Both the position numbers and the translations under genes were made by a program. From Symsagittifera roscoffensis (Eukaryota > Xenacoelomorpha > Acoela > Convolutidae), in the NCBI RefSeq assembly GCF_963678635.1, contig NC_087068.1, positions 54,026,213-54,090,212 on the forward strand: 64,000 nucleotides of DNA. Reading direction: 5' to 3'. Of this stretch, positions 1-11,131 are shown in pieces. Numbering within the stretch: the stretch's first letter is position 1; the number at the start of each line of letters is the position of its first letter. The notes under the pieces are model-generated. The model was not told the DNA's origin. It made no database searches and saw only the letters and a program-made list of their open reading frames with translations.

Positions 1-95
1 ATTCTAATGATTTGTGCTCCTTTTTGGCCGCATTGGTGAGCACAAAATTTTTGATACTATCAATTGTTCTTTCTACCGACCCCGTGCCCCGGTGA
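1..95 (-). pseudogene. Duplicated integrase fragment (Ty3/gypsy)
   Basis: These bases match 4924-5018 almost base for base. That second copy encodes the catalytic-Glu end of a gypsy integrase on the minus strand. The match stops at the shared bases CCGGTGA, where this copy switches abruptly to the start of the LTR/tail repeat, while the copy at 4924 continues into integrase. It is therefore a rearranged piece of a second element copy whose remainder lies left of the window. Confidence 0.75.
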
Positions 96-1408
96 CACCC
101 AAATAGGTAGCCCCTCTCATTTCCCCACTTAAATTTAGTATAATAATTAGCGGTTTGAGATTTAGACTTTGGTTTCTTAGCCTTTGCAATTTTTTTCCAT
201 TGGGTTCTTAGGTGTTTCCCCAAGCCTTGGGTTTTCTTTGGTAAAGTAAATTTTTGCCATATATATATTTCCAAGTTTAAAACTATTGCGGATATCAGTT
301 CCAAATCTGAAAAAATAATAGTATACATTGATATAGTCATACATTGATATAGCCATCGATATAGTCAAACAAAGTTGAGTTATCACTCAAAAAGTGTCGA
401 ATCATCGAATCATGAGTTGTCGAACAGAGTCGAGTCTTGGGTCAAATAAAGTCGAATCAATAGTCAAAGGGGTCAATCATGAATCACTTAGTGTCGAATC
501 ATGAGCTTTTTAATAAAACAATTGGTTATAGAGAAACAAGCGAACAAAAGCGAATAACGCCCGATAAAGTTGAACAAAGTCGAGTGCGAACAGGACTCGA
601 TTCAAAAAGTCGAAAACGGACATCATTCAAACGTTTCGGTCGAATCATGAGTTGATTACCTCAGCTCGGGTCAATAGACTATTGAATATTAAATCAACTC
701 ATTCACACTAAGCGATCAAATAGCATTTAAATTTACTCAACTGAGGATGACAATAACATGTCTCTGATTTATGCTTCATAAATACTTCTTCATGAGCCAT
801 TGACGTAGAAGAACCCTCCTTCACAATGCTTCCACAAGATCCATTCACGAAATATCCTTCTTTGCTCATTATGAACAAGGTCCTACTCGCTGTGTCTTCT
901 GGAGTTATCCCCTCTCCCAAATAAGAACCTCGGCAGCGCTCGCTTTCCGAATCCCTTAAAGAACTTCTGCTGCAAATCGCTTGTTGTTGCTGTCTATACT
1001 CGATGTTTAAACTACTCCTGGATTCACACAATTGACTAAGCGGACTTCATTCTTGCCCCTCTTCGGCCGCTAGAGTTCGAACAAACATGTCAACTACAGC
1101 TTTGCTCCAGCTGTAAAACGAAATTTAGTATTATGCAAAAAAATGTTGACGATAACTCCTTTCGATTATGTCGAGCGAGGCGCACAAAAACTTGTCAACC
1201 GGGCCGATGGTCAATTAATTATGTCGAATTGCAGTCATAAACTAACAAATGTTGGTGAAACGATACGGTTTCTTTAACGTATAATCCAGACACTGAATTA
1301 GAGGTCAAAATACAGACAGACCTAGGTTGATTGACAGGCATGTACCTGTTAATACTTGATAGTGATATAAGAAACTCTCTCTTGAATATAAAAAAAACTG
1401 AAATTATT
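94..1408 (-). repeat. LTR/pol-tail repeat, copy 1 (internally deleted)
   Basis: This is the first of three head-to-tail copies that start with the same bases (gacacccaaataggtag) at 94, 1409 and 3653. It matches copy 2 closely but is shorter: much of the pol-tail part (equivalent to about 1490-1865) is missing. The stretch near 400-680 is a loose array of short GTCGAATCATGAG-type motifs. On the minus strand the presumed LTR would begin TGTCAATAATTTCAG at the right-hand end. Confidence 0.7.
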
Positions 1409-3652
1409 GACACCCAAATAGGTAGCCCCTCTCAGTTCCCTACTTAAATTTAGTATAATAATTAGCAACGCTTAAACAGTTTGAGTTTTAGCCTTATGGT
1501 CATCCCTCTCGCTGGGTTAACAAGTTTTGAAAGTTTTGAGAAATCAGTTTCCACCCTCCATTGGTTTCTTTGGTGTTTCCCCAACCCTTGGTTTTTCTTT
1601 GGTAATGGATTCAATCATCACCCCTGCCATTTTATCCACTGGTTTTTGTCGCCTGGTACTATTTTGGGTTCCCGAACTCCCACTTTGTGTCTCCAATTCG
1701 CCCTCCTCCTGTATACTATTCGAGAGACATTCTCTCGATACTAATGGTGGTCTAGTCGTGTTTTCTTTCGCCCGTTTTGCTCTTGTCTTCCGTTCTCTAT
1801 GCTCCCGTTTATCATGCGTCATCGCCCCGCTCGATCCTCGAACCGCTGCAACTCCTTCCTCTCGCGCCGAAATTATATATATGTTTGTTCAAGTTTAAAA
1901 CTATTGCGGATATCAGTTCCAAGTCTGAAAAATTAGTGGTATAATTTTTTTTCGAATATTTGAAGTCTTGAAAATATTCAAAAAATTTTAGATCTTTCAA
2001 AGTTTTTAAAAATTGATTTGGTTAGGATGGGTTGCTTCAGTTTTCAAATTTTGTAAACTCATCAGACTTCCATTTGTTGTTTTGGTCATTGATATCAATC
2101 TTCAATTGCTTGTTATTTTATGCATGTTTAACCGAAATTATCTGAACTTTCTGTCAAACCGCTCAATTTTTTTGACGGAGACTTCACAGACCAGCTTTCT
2201 ACCTTCTTTCATCTAGAAAACGGTAAAAATCTTGACTTTCGTTGCCATTTGTTATAGTTCGCATTATGCTAGACCGATAACATCAAAAGATTTTAACAGT
2301 TTCATTGTTTTGGTTTTCGAAGATCTTCGATTGCAATTACAGATTAACTTTGCTAACTTGAAGCATGAATTTTTTCGGCAAGAAGGCTGTTTTTGGGTAC
2401 TTTGAGTTTTTCAAAATTGAAACGACTCCAGAATTTCAGCTCAAAAAGCACACATCAAAGTCTCAGGACTGAGGTGTACTGTTCATGTTTCAACCGGAAT
2501 TGTCGAACCAAACCCGATTTTTATTGCAAATTAAGAGAGTCGAACGAAGTGTATAGTCGAAAAAGATCTAATCATGTGTCGAACAGAGTCGAATCATGTG
2601 TCGAACAGTATCGATATAGTCACACAAAGTTGCGTTATGAGTCAAAAAGAGTCGAATCATGAGTGGAGAATCATGAGTCGAATTTTGGGTCAAATAGAGT
2701 CGAATCATTAGTCGAATGGGGTCAATCATGAATCACTTAGTGTCGAATCATATGCTTTTTAATAAAACAATTGGTTAAAGAGAAACAAGCAAACAAAAGC
2801 GAATAACGCCCGGTAAAGTTGAACAAAGTCGAAAGCGAACAGGACTGGACTCAAAAATTTGAAAACGGAAATCATTCAAACGTTTCGGTCTAATCATGAG
2901 TTGATTACCTCAGCTCGGGTCAAAAGACTATTGAATATTAAATCACTCATTCACACTAAGCGATCAAATAGCATTTAAATTTACTCAACTGAAGTTGACA
3001 ATAACATGTCTCTGACTTATGATTCAAAAATATTTCTTCATGAGTCATTGACGTAGAAGAACCCTCCTTCACAATGCTTCCACAAGATCCAGTCACGAAA
3101 TTTCCTTCTTTGCTCGTTATGAACAAGGTCCTACTCGCTATGTTTTCTGGAGTTATCCCCTCTCCCAAATAAGAACCCCGCAGCGCGCGCTTTCCAAATC
3201 CCTTAAAGAACTTCTGCTGCGAATCGCTTGTTGTTGCTGTCTAGACCCGATGTTTAAACTACTCCTGTATTCACACAATTGACTGAGCGGACGTCATTTT
3301 TGCCCCTCTTCGGCCGCTAGAGTTCGAACAAACATGTCAACTACAGCTTTGCTCCAGCTGTAAAACGAAATTTAGTAGTATGCAAAAAAATGTTGACGAT
3401 AACTCCTTTCGATTGTGTCGAGTGAGGCGCACAAAAACTTGTCAATCGGACCGATGGTCAATTAATTACGTCGAATTGCAGTCATAAACTAACAAAGGTT
3501 GGTGAAACGATAAGGTTTCTTTAACGTATAATCCAGACACTGAGTTAGAGGTCAAAATACAGACAGACCTAGGTTGATTGACAGGCATGTACCTGTTAAT
3601 ACTTGATAGTGATATAAGAAACTCTCTTGAATATAAAAAAACTGAAATTATT
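1409..3652 (-). repeat. LTR/pol-tail repeat, copy 2 (longest copy)
   Basis: Bases 1409-1865 match 3653-4101, which follows integrase in the main gypsy copy. On the minus strand this part encodes a basic, Arg/Lys/Glu-rich polyprotein tail. The remaining 1.8 kb matches copy 1 and has no long frame. It is the candidate LTR, with a degenerate short-motif array (GTCGAATCATG) at about 2540-2760. Short minus-strand frames near 2956-3168 and 3466-3657 recur in copy 1 but match no protein I recognise. Confidence 0.65.
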
Positions 3653-4101
3653 GACACCCAAATAGGTAGCCCCTCTGATTTCCTTACTTAAGTTTAGTAT
3701 AATAGTTAGCAGCGCTTAAACAATTTGAGTTTTACCCTTATGGCCATCCCTCTCGCTGGGTTAACAAGTTTTGCAAGTTTTGAGAAATCAGTTTCCACCC
3801 TCCATTGGGTTCCTCGGTGTTTCCCCAACCCTTGGGTTTTCTTTGGTAATGGATTCAATTATCACCCCTACCATTTTATCCACTGGTTTTTGTCGCCTGG
3901 TACTCGTTTGGGTTCCCGAACTCTCACTTTGCGTCTCCGGTTCGCTCTCCTCCTGTATACTATTCGAGAGACTACTAATGGTGGTCTGGTCGCGTTTTCT
4001 TTCGTCCGTTTTGCTCTTGTCTTCCGTTCTCTATGCTCCCATTTATCATGCGTCATCGCCCCGCTCGATTCTCGACCCGCTGCAACTCCTTCCTCTCGCA
4101 C
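3653..4101 (-). repeat. Pol-tail segment, copy 3, joined to gypsy element 1
   Basis: This third copy of the repeat start continues at 4101 into the integrase-downstream region of the main gypsy copy, so it shows which element the array derives from. On the minus strand, 4101-3868 encodes a highly basic 77-residue stretch typical of a polyprotein C terminus. The same stretch, with substitutions, lies at 1822-1544. Confidence 0.6.
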
Positions 4102-4722
4102 TGAAGTTTGACTGATAGCCGCAATGGGATGGTATCCAATGGCCGATTATCTTCGCTATCCGAGTCTTCCGATGGTTCGATGATTGCCCTTGCTTTCTGT
4201 GATTGGATTGTTTTTGAGCGCTTCGACTTAGGGCTTCGTCGTATCTCCCACCTTTCGCTCGCGAATATCTCAGCTATTATCGCTGTTTTCTGTTTTTTTT
4301 TGGAATAGTTGATTTTGGCTTCATCGCCACGGCACTTTTCCTAAGCACAGACACATTTTTCAGTTTGATGGTATGCTCCGACTCGGATAAAATGTTCGGT
4401 TATGATAATCTATAACAATTTAGCGTTTGCTAGTAGTCCGCTCGTAGATATCATCGCTATCCTTATCTTTTTGGTGTTGTAGTTCGTCCAGATTGTCGTT
4501 CTTTCAGTTGTAGTTCGTCCAGATTTTGTTGTTCGTCCAGGTGTTATTGTTCGTCTCCCCTTGGTTGGTGTCAATCTGCTGATCACTATTGAACTTGACC
4601 GGCGTTTTCCTCATTGCTGGGACGTATGTCAAGTCTGAGCCCGGTATGAAATAGACTGATAGACCCCGGTACGAAATATAGCTACTGGCTATAGTTCGAG
4701 AGTTGCGGGTAGGTGACCGCAT
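3868..4722 (-). pseudogene. Gypsy 1 polyprotein C-terminal tail
   Basis: Two open stretches (4722-4504 and 4101-3868) separated by stops follow integrase on the minus strand. The first contains an Asn/Thr-rich run; the second is strongly basic (repeated Arg/Lys/Glu). Neither has a recognisable domain. The second is duplicated in the tandem array to the left. Confidence 0.45.
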
Positions 4723-4910
4723 TGAGCTCTAGATCGTTTTCGTCTAAATAAGAACTTTTTATTTTGGAACGTTTTTCCAATCCAAGTTTCTTAAATTTGG
4801 TTCTTGGTGAGGTTACATAAGACGGTGTTTGCGCCGGCCGTGGTGTACTTCAAACGAGGTTAGCTTAGTTGTCGCATTTGTCGAGAATTGATTGTAACGC
4901 GCCTAACGCT

Positions 4911-5548
4911 TTGTCTACCATTAATTCTAATGATTTGTGCTCCTTTTTGGCCGCATTGGTGAGTACAGCATTTTTGATACTATCGATTGTTCTTTCTACC
5001 GACCCCGTGCCCCGGTGATGATTTACCAATGAGTAGATGAGCTTGTACGATTTGCTATTACATAAATGTTTAAACTTGTTGGATGTGAAACAGGACTATT
5101 GATCTACATGGATTTTCCGAGATACCCCGTTGTGATAGATGTATTTTTCTATTATTTTAAAAATCTATTCGACTATGTTTGTCGTAGTAACCTTGGCTGA
5201 TGACCATCTTGAAAAACATTCCTTTGCAACTAAAACAAATTTTTTCTGCTCTCTCAAGTAGTTTATAGGAACCCAGATCCAATTGTATGCATTCACTAGG
5301 TTCCCTTGGTCCTGGAACTTCTCCATTATCTCCCTTGGTAACAACGTTTTCAGCTTCTTACCCTTATCCGTGCACTGCCAAAAGTAGGTCGCTTTTGCGG
5401 CCAGAGTGCGATACATACATGGATACCAGACATCTCGCGTTGCCTGGTACATGTTTCCTATCTCTCCCGTGATTTGCTTTCCCTCCTCAATTCTACCGGT
5501 AGTTGCAGGGGTAGTGAAAATATAAGTCGTCCGTCTAGCAAGACACAA
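4911..5548 (-). pseudogene. Gypsy 1 integrase, broken
   Basis: The 5548-5165 frame holds the zinc-binding end (WYPCMYRTLAAKATYFWQC, with the CxxC pair partly lost) and the start of the catalytic core (KKFVLVAKECFSRWSSAKV). The core continues to 4911 in the same direction, with a catalytic-Asp motif (HVDQ) followed at once by a stop where Gly is expected, and then the catalytic-Glu motif (GSVERTID). Family knowledge makes this a DDE integrase that inserts element cDNA. The stop and the missing zinc ligands make this copy inactive. Confidence 0.8.
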
Positions 5549-5840
5549 CCATCCCTTAGGGAGAGGTCGTTCGCGTACTGGGCCCAGTACTTTAACACCT
5601 TGGTGAGTTTTTCTTAAGGTTGGTCTTGTTCTGTAGTGCTTCTTTAACTTAAAGTACTTTGATGTCGGCTAGGATTTTCAAAAAGATAAATAACCAAATT
5701 AGGTATTTCAGGTAATGAGTTAGACTTTTTAATCATTTTACAATCGCTTGGATTAATTTACTTGACTTTTTGGTTTGCATTTGTTGCTGGAATCAATTCA
5801 CCCGGAAATTTAAAAAGAATTGATAAAGCGGTGTTTTTTT

Positions 5841-6023
5841 TCAGTCGTGTGTGTTTTTGGTGATGATTTCAAATTGTTGATTAGTTTCGTTTATTTCATC
5901 GCTAAACAAATTAGGGTCTAGTCTGATCGGAGAATTTATTTTTGAAACGATTTTAATCACTGGGAAAAAACAATTATAACTTTCATTCTTTTTTCTAAAT
6001 TTAGTTTTAGTTTCTTGATTCAA
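5841..6023 (-). pseudogene. Gypsy 1 RNase H-integrase linker, tentative
   Basis: A 60-residue charged open frame lies between the RNase H and integrase fragments in the same orientation. It has no recognisable domain. Position and composition fit the polyprotein linker, but this rests on context alone. Short repeats of GTGCCTGATCAT occur just to the right at about 6145-6205. Confidence 0.3.
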
Positions 6024-6479
6024 TAACCGTCTTCAATGGAAACGATATGTAGCGCACACTGAACTTCCCTTGGATTTGGTTGGTGTATGCGGTATGCGAT
6101 TCTTTTTGGCTAGATTTCTTACGCATGAATTTCCGCCCTAAATGCTGTGTGCCTGATCATGTGCCTGATGTGCCTGATCATTTGATGTGCTTGATCATGT
6201 TTATCGTACATGATTCTGATTAGTTAAGCTGTGTTTAATTCGTTTAGGACCAGTTTCTCGCATTTTTCGAGCCATTTTAGCTAGGGGTGGCATTTTACTA
6301 AGGGGTGGATAGACTATCATATCAACTAATTGGCTCCGGGTGTCTTGACAAGAAATCTGCGAATCCGACTTCTGCTCCCGGTGTATGTTCTATGACAAAA
6401 TTTAATGATATCAGTCTGTCATCATGTTAGTCTCGAAAAAAGGGTTTTGTACTTTTTGTTAATTCCATTAAGCATTGAA

Positions 6480-7016
6480 ATTAAGGCTTTATGATCATTG
6501 AATACCATAAATGGTCCTCCTAGGTTATAGTTTTTGAATTATTTACGCCCCACACGACTGCCAACATGTCCAATTCGTTCGTAGAGTTTTTCTTTTCAGC
6601 TGCCATCAAAACTCGTGATGCGCATGGGATTTGACGCCACGCTTCGGGTCCTAATAGCTCAAGCAGTACTCCTAGACCATTGTGACTTGCGTCAGATGTA
6701 ATTGTAATATCTTTATGCTTATCAAAATGTTTCAAATCGACTATATTTGTTACCCGCAGTTTGATATTTTGAAAACAATTCCGATCTCTTCACTTCATTT
6801 GTAGTAGTTCTTTTTGCTTAACAGTTGTTTTAGTGGTGCCGATAGTTCTGCTATTGCTCGGAGGTAATTGTGTAGGCTGTGAATTGAGCCCCCATAAACT
6901 ATTTCAATTGGGTCACTGTCTTTGAAGCCGCTAGCGCTTCGATCGGCGCCGTTTTTCGTACAAAAAGCTGCACCCCGATTCCGTGATGCCAAGCCATTCG
7001 CACTCGCGCTCAGCAA
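6480..7016 (-). pseudogene. Gypsy 1 RT connection and RNase H
   Basis: The 7016-6795 frame ends with AELSAPLKQLLSKKNYYK, the conserved link between RT and RNase H in gypsy pol. The 6735-6520 frame starts with the RNase H core ITITSDASHNGLGVLLE, in which the Asp of TSDAS is the first catalytic acid, and contains the TNELDMLAVVWG helix with the second acid. The rest of RNase H is cut short after 6520. The two pieces are separated by stops, so this is a pseudogene. Confidence 0.8.
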
Positions 7017-7055
7017 ATTTGCTTTTTGGAAGTTTTAATGATATATTCTCGCAAT

Positions 7056-7628
7056 TTAAGTCCCAAGACTTTTCAAATTCAAAAGTATCTGCTCGATTTT
7101 GGTCCCCTTGATTGTTTCTAATACGTCGTCGATAAATGCGTTCGCCTGCGGAAACTCGCTTAGGATTGCGTCTATCGATCTTTGGACTTTGGCCAGCCTT
7201 GACGTCTTTCCGTAAAATCCCGTACGGAACCTGTACGTACCTTTCAAACGCCCGCCCACTAGTGAGAAACTGTATTGCACGCTAGTATCTTCACTGAGTA
7301 GTAGTTGTCCGTACGCATAAGATAAATCCATTGTGGTAAAATGCATGTCCACTTGCTTTTTCTCGAAAATAGGTTGTGATATCTTATCTACAAGCTCCTC
7401 CGTGTTCGGCATGTGATAAATTTCTTTGAAATTTTTTAAGTTACCGGGATTCGAGCGCTAATTTCAAGGAATCGTCTTTCTTTACGGCGACTACGATCGG
7501 CAAAACGAAAACTCGATCCAAACATTCCTGCAATTTTTCTATGTGGCTTTGGGCTACAAGTTTTTCGATCTCTTTATCCAATTTTTCTTGGAATTTTACA
7601 GGCACACTTCGATTTTTTTGTAGTACCG
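7056..7628 (-). pseudogene. Gypsy 1 reverse transcriptase, frameshifted
   Basis: The N-terminal RT segment (7628-7450) reads in one frame with VPVKFQEKLDKEIEKL and VVAVKKDDSLKLALES; a stop follows. The 7412-7056 frame continues with MPNTEELVDKI, then the palm motif HFTTMDLSYAYGQLLL (first catalytic Asp) and FIDDVL, the second catalytic pair (usually YxDD; here Phe-Ile). The frame change between them at about 7440 and several unusual residues mark a decayed copy. The role, known from the family, is cDNA synthesis from the element RNA. Confidence 0.85.
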
Positions 7629-7631
7629 ATA

Positions 7632-8297
7632 CTAGGAATTTGAAAAATTTGCCGGTACCTTATAAGTTGTAATTTTGCCAGTTCTAGTGAAAAATTTCGG
7701 AAAAAGCCTACTGATTAACTGTTGCCAAGGGTCTATATCCTGATCCTCTGGATCTCCTGCTTGCTCGTTGCCGTTGCCTTGTGTCCCTTGGATGTTCATG
7801 ACTGTTTCACCTGGATTTGTCTGCATGAGCTGTAGACACAGATTACCCATGGGGTTGCGTCCGACGATCGATGGCTTGTTCCCTCCGATAACTCTGAATT
7901 CTATTCTGGCCTTCCATCCATTTGATGCCAACTCCAAACCCACTTTTCCCAGCAACTTAATCCGGTTGCTGCTGTAGTACGGAAATTTGTCGTCCTCGAC
8001 TTTTTTCTGACTTAGTTCAATGCCGGTTCTTCCCAGGGTCTTTGTTAGTTCATCCATTGTAAATATCGATTTTGGTGATCCGCTGTCGATCCAAATGTTT
8101 ATCGGATGTCCGTTAATCTTGATTTTTTGCTTTGGTCCGAAAATCTTTAGGAGTGTTTCCCTCTTTCGTCGTATTGCCATAACCATATAAACATCGGAGC
8201 TCTCCGAAGACCAGCGATGCTTCTTTCTTACAAATTCTACGGAAGTTGCGTGTTGCGAGCTGACTTCATCCGAGGGGCTATCCTCCCCGTCCAACAT
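7632..8297 (-). pseudogene. Gypsy 1 retropepsin-like aspartic protease
   Basis: A 221-residue frame on the minus strand contains the active-site loop IWIDSGSPKS (catalytic Asp about residue 71) and the later hydrophobic-Gly segment PSIVGRNPM (about 142-150), the two hallmarks of a retropepsin. An acidic stretch follows and runs to a stop just before the RT N terminus in another frame. Retropepsins process the element polyprotein. The domain is largely open, but with the rest of pol broken I call it a pseudogene. Confidence 0.8.
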
Positions 8298-8805
8298 TTC
8301 ATCACCTTGGATGAAACCTACTGACTGTACCCCACGCGAAAATCTTTTGCTACAATTTTCCGAACTTTTTATTCGCCGCCATGGTAATACGGCGATCGGA
8401 AAACCATATAGTTCAAGCAGTGTTAAGTATCCGCTAAAAAAAACTTGGAAAAATTAAGTTTCTGTCCCCATAGTCTGGAAATTAGTCGGGATATAGTTTG
8501 AAAAGCTTCAGCTTTGTGACGAGCAAGGTTTTTTGTTTTGAAACACGTCGAGCTAAAGCGTGTAAAAACAGCTGATCAACAAATGAAACAGTATGAAGAA
8601 AAAGTAACAATCAGAATAGCCGCGATGAAATTTCGTTAATTCACCTTTTCGGCACCTCCTTGGTTTGCAAAGTCTGGAAATATCAAACTTTGATTGCGAT
8701 AGTCTCGAAATAACCTATTTGGTCCACGGTTGGTCAGATCGCAAAATCACAAGACAGCGCAGGCTGTTTCGGCTTGTCACACGGGTTGGGTACCCGGTTT
8801 GGCTA
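8298..8805. other. Non-coding stretch upstream of gypsy 1 protease
   Basis: This is where gag of the minus-strand gypsy copy should lie, but no zinc knuckle or capsid-like frame is visible. Several GT-rich GGGTTTG motifs near 8780-8805 resemble the ends of the neighbouring foldback element. Confidence 0.4.
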
Positions 8806-11131
8806 CCCGGGTTTGTTTGTCACCGCCCAAATTGCTAAATTTGCCTAAATCGTTACACCGTTTGACTTGGTTCACCCGGGTTTGCTTGTCACCCCAGATG
8901 GAAAAATGCGTATCATAGTAGTATAAAAATCCGCAATTACAGCAGGGTTCATTACCGTGGGAAAACTAAAAATACACATTGGTGTACCGTGGCAAAAAAA
9001 TTTTTGTGGCTGATAGTACCGGTCATGTTGTTTTTAACAGTAGCAACAGTATTGAAAAATGTTTGAAGATGGTTTTAGGCTAAGGAGAAAGGTAACTTAG
9101 TCCTATGGTTTGAATAAATTATAAAAGTGCTATAAAAGAGCAGTTGGTAGAAAATTACTCAGTGTTATGTATATGTTTTAGCGAGGTTTAACGTGAAGTT
9201 TTTAACTGTTCGGTTATTTAAATTTTGCTGGCAAAAACTCGGCGTAACAACCAATTTGAAGAAAAAATGAAGCAAAAATGCAAAAAACTGAACAAATTGC
9301 AAACTGTTGGGAAAGATTGAAAAATGTAGAAAAGTGTTTCCAGTTTTTCTCTGTCGCGGAAGAGAATAGAATAATTTGAGGTTCGGTTTAGATTATTATA
9401 AAAACCGGGGTTGGAAATTCAGTTTAAATTTTTGAATTGAAATTTTGAGACAAAAAGTTGGAATACATTTGAATAAATATGGAATACAACAAGATGGTTC
9501 AGGTCATCTATCCCAAAGATTTGCAGATTTTTCAGTTTTTTCTTTTTTGTGATTGTTTTTTTTTCAAATTGGTGTGTTCTTTTAAATTTGTGTTGTAAAT
9601 TTTCTATACTGCTTGATTAACGACCGAGTATCTTATTTTTTTTACTGAAAATGCAAATCATTTTTTCAGTATTTCACTTTTGGTCTGTTATCGTATGGTA
9701 GGTTTTTATAAAACAAATAGCTGGCTCTGCTGACTTCGGACTAATTTAATTCGCTGCTTACAGTTAACTAGGACAAAGTTTTCCGAGCGTTAAAAGTATC
9801 ATATTACGCAATTTTCAAAAATCAAATCAAAATTGATATATAAAGGATCTTTTCTAGAACAGTATATCTGGAAACATTTTTGATACTGCCAACTGACTAT
9901 TGCATCTTTGGTTGATATAAAAAATGAGGGATTGTTTCAAATTCTCACTTAAAATTTTGTTTTCGTAGAAAAGTAAATACACTCATGGTAAATTTACATT
10001 TGTTCGGAAGTATTTGACGACTGATCCTAAGAATAAAAAACACTGTTTCATATCTTACAAAAATTCATTTGTTTTTTTTTTATGGTGTACCTTTTTTATT
10101 GTGCAAGAAGATTACAGACATTTTTTCAGAGCGAAACTAGATTTTCATAGTACAAGCTGCACTATCACCTAAGTAAATTGTACTTTGACATGCAAAGTCC
10201 GTACGAGAAAATCATTGCTATAGAGCTTGACAGACTTCCTAAAAAAGTGAACTATTAAAATCATTATTTGCATTTTCAGTAGCAAAATAGGATACTCGGT
10301 CGTTAATCAAGCAGCCTACAAAAATTACAACACAAAATAAAAGCAACACACCAAGTTGAAGAAAACATCAATCACAAATGAAGAAAAAACTGATCTGCAA
10401 ATTTTCGGGATAGATGGCCTAAACCATCTTGTTGCATTCAATATTAATTCAAATGTATTTCAACTTTTTGTCTCAAAATTTTAGTTCAAAATTTTGAACT
10501 GATTTATCAATTCCAGTTTTTATAATAACCTAAATCAGACCCCAAAACATTCTCTTCCGCGACTGAGAATTTTTGGAAACACTTTTCTTTGTTTTTCAAT
10601 CTTTCCCAACAGTTTGCAATTTGTTCCGTTTTTTTTGCATTTTTGCTTCATTTTTCTTCAAATTGGTTGTTACGCCGAGTTGTTGCCAGCAAAATTTAAA
10701 TAACCGAACAGTTAAAAACTTCACGTTAAACCTCGCTAAAACATATACACAACACTTGGTAATTTTCTACCAACTGCTCTTTTGTAGCACTTTTATAATT
10801 TATTCAAACCATAGGACTAAGTTACCTTTCTCCTTAGCCCAAAACCATCTTCAAACAGTTTTCAATACTGTTCTTACTGTTAAAAACATAATGACCGGTA
10901 CTATCGGCCAAAAATTTTTTTTGCCACTACACCAATAAGTATTTTTAGTTTTCCCACGTTATTGGACCCTGCTGTAATAACCCTTCCCCTGTTGTAGTAA
11001 TGGCACAATACTATAGTACTACGATACGCATTTTTCCGTTTGGGTGACAAACCAACCCGGGTGAACCACGCCATCTGGCGTAGCAATATAGGCAAATGTA
11101 GCAATTTAGGCGGTGACAAACCAACCCGCGG
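8806..11131. mobile_element. Foldback (long inverted repeat) element, 2.3 kb
   Basis: Bases 8806 to about 9665 and about 10250 to 11131 are reverse complements over nearly 0.9 kb with modest divergence. Outer ends pair GGGTTTGTTTGTCACCGCC with GGCGGTGACAAACCAACCC; inner ends pair GACCGAGTATC with GATACTCGGTC. A second subterminal copy of the GGTGACAAACC motif lies inside each arm (about 8880 and 11043). The 580-bp centre does not pair well. No transposase-like frame is present. The structure is that of a foldback or long-TIR non-autonomous DNA transposon; a clean target duplication was not found. Confidence 0.8.

Larger units (their letters stand above)
3868..8297 (-). mobile_element. Ty3/gypsy LTR retrotransposon 1, decayed
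   Basis: On the minus strand the order is protease (8297-7632), reverse transcriptase (about 7628-7056), RT-RNase H connection (7016-6795), RNase H (6735-6520), a charged linker (6023-5841), integrase (5548-4911) and polyprotein tails (4722-4504, 4101-3868). PR-RT-RH-IN is the Ty3/gypsy order. Frame changes and stops occur between and within domains, so the copy is dead. No gag is recognisable upstream of the protease, and no 5' LTR matching the left-hand repeats is seen above 8300. Confidence 0.85.
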
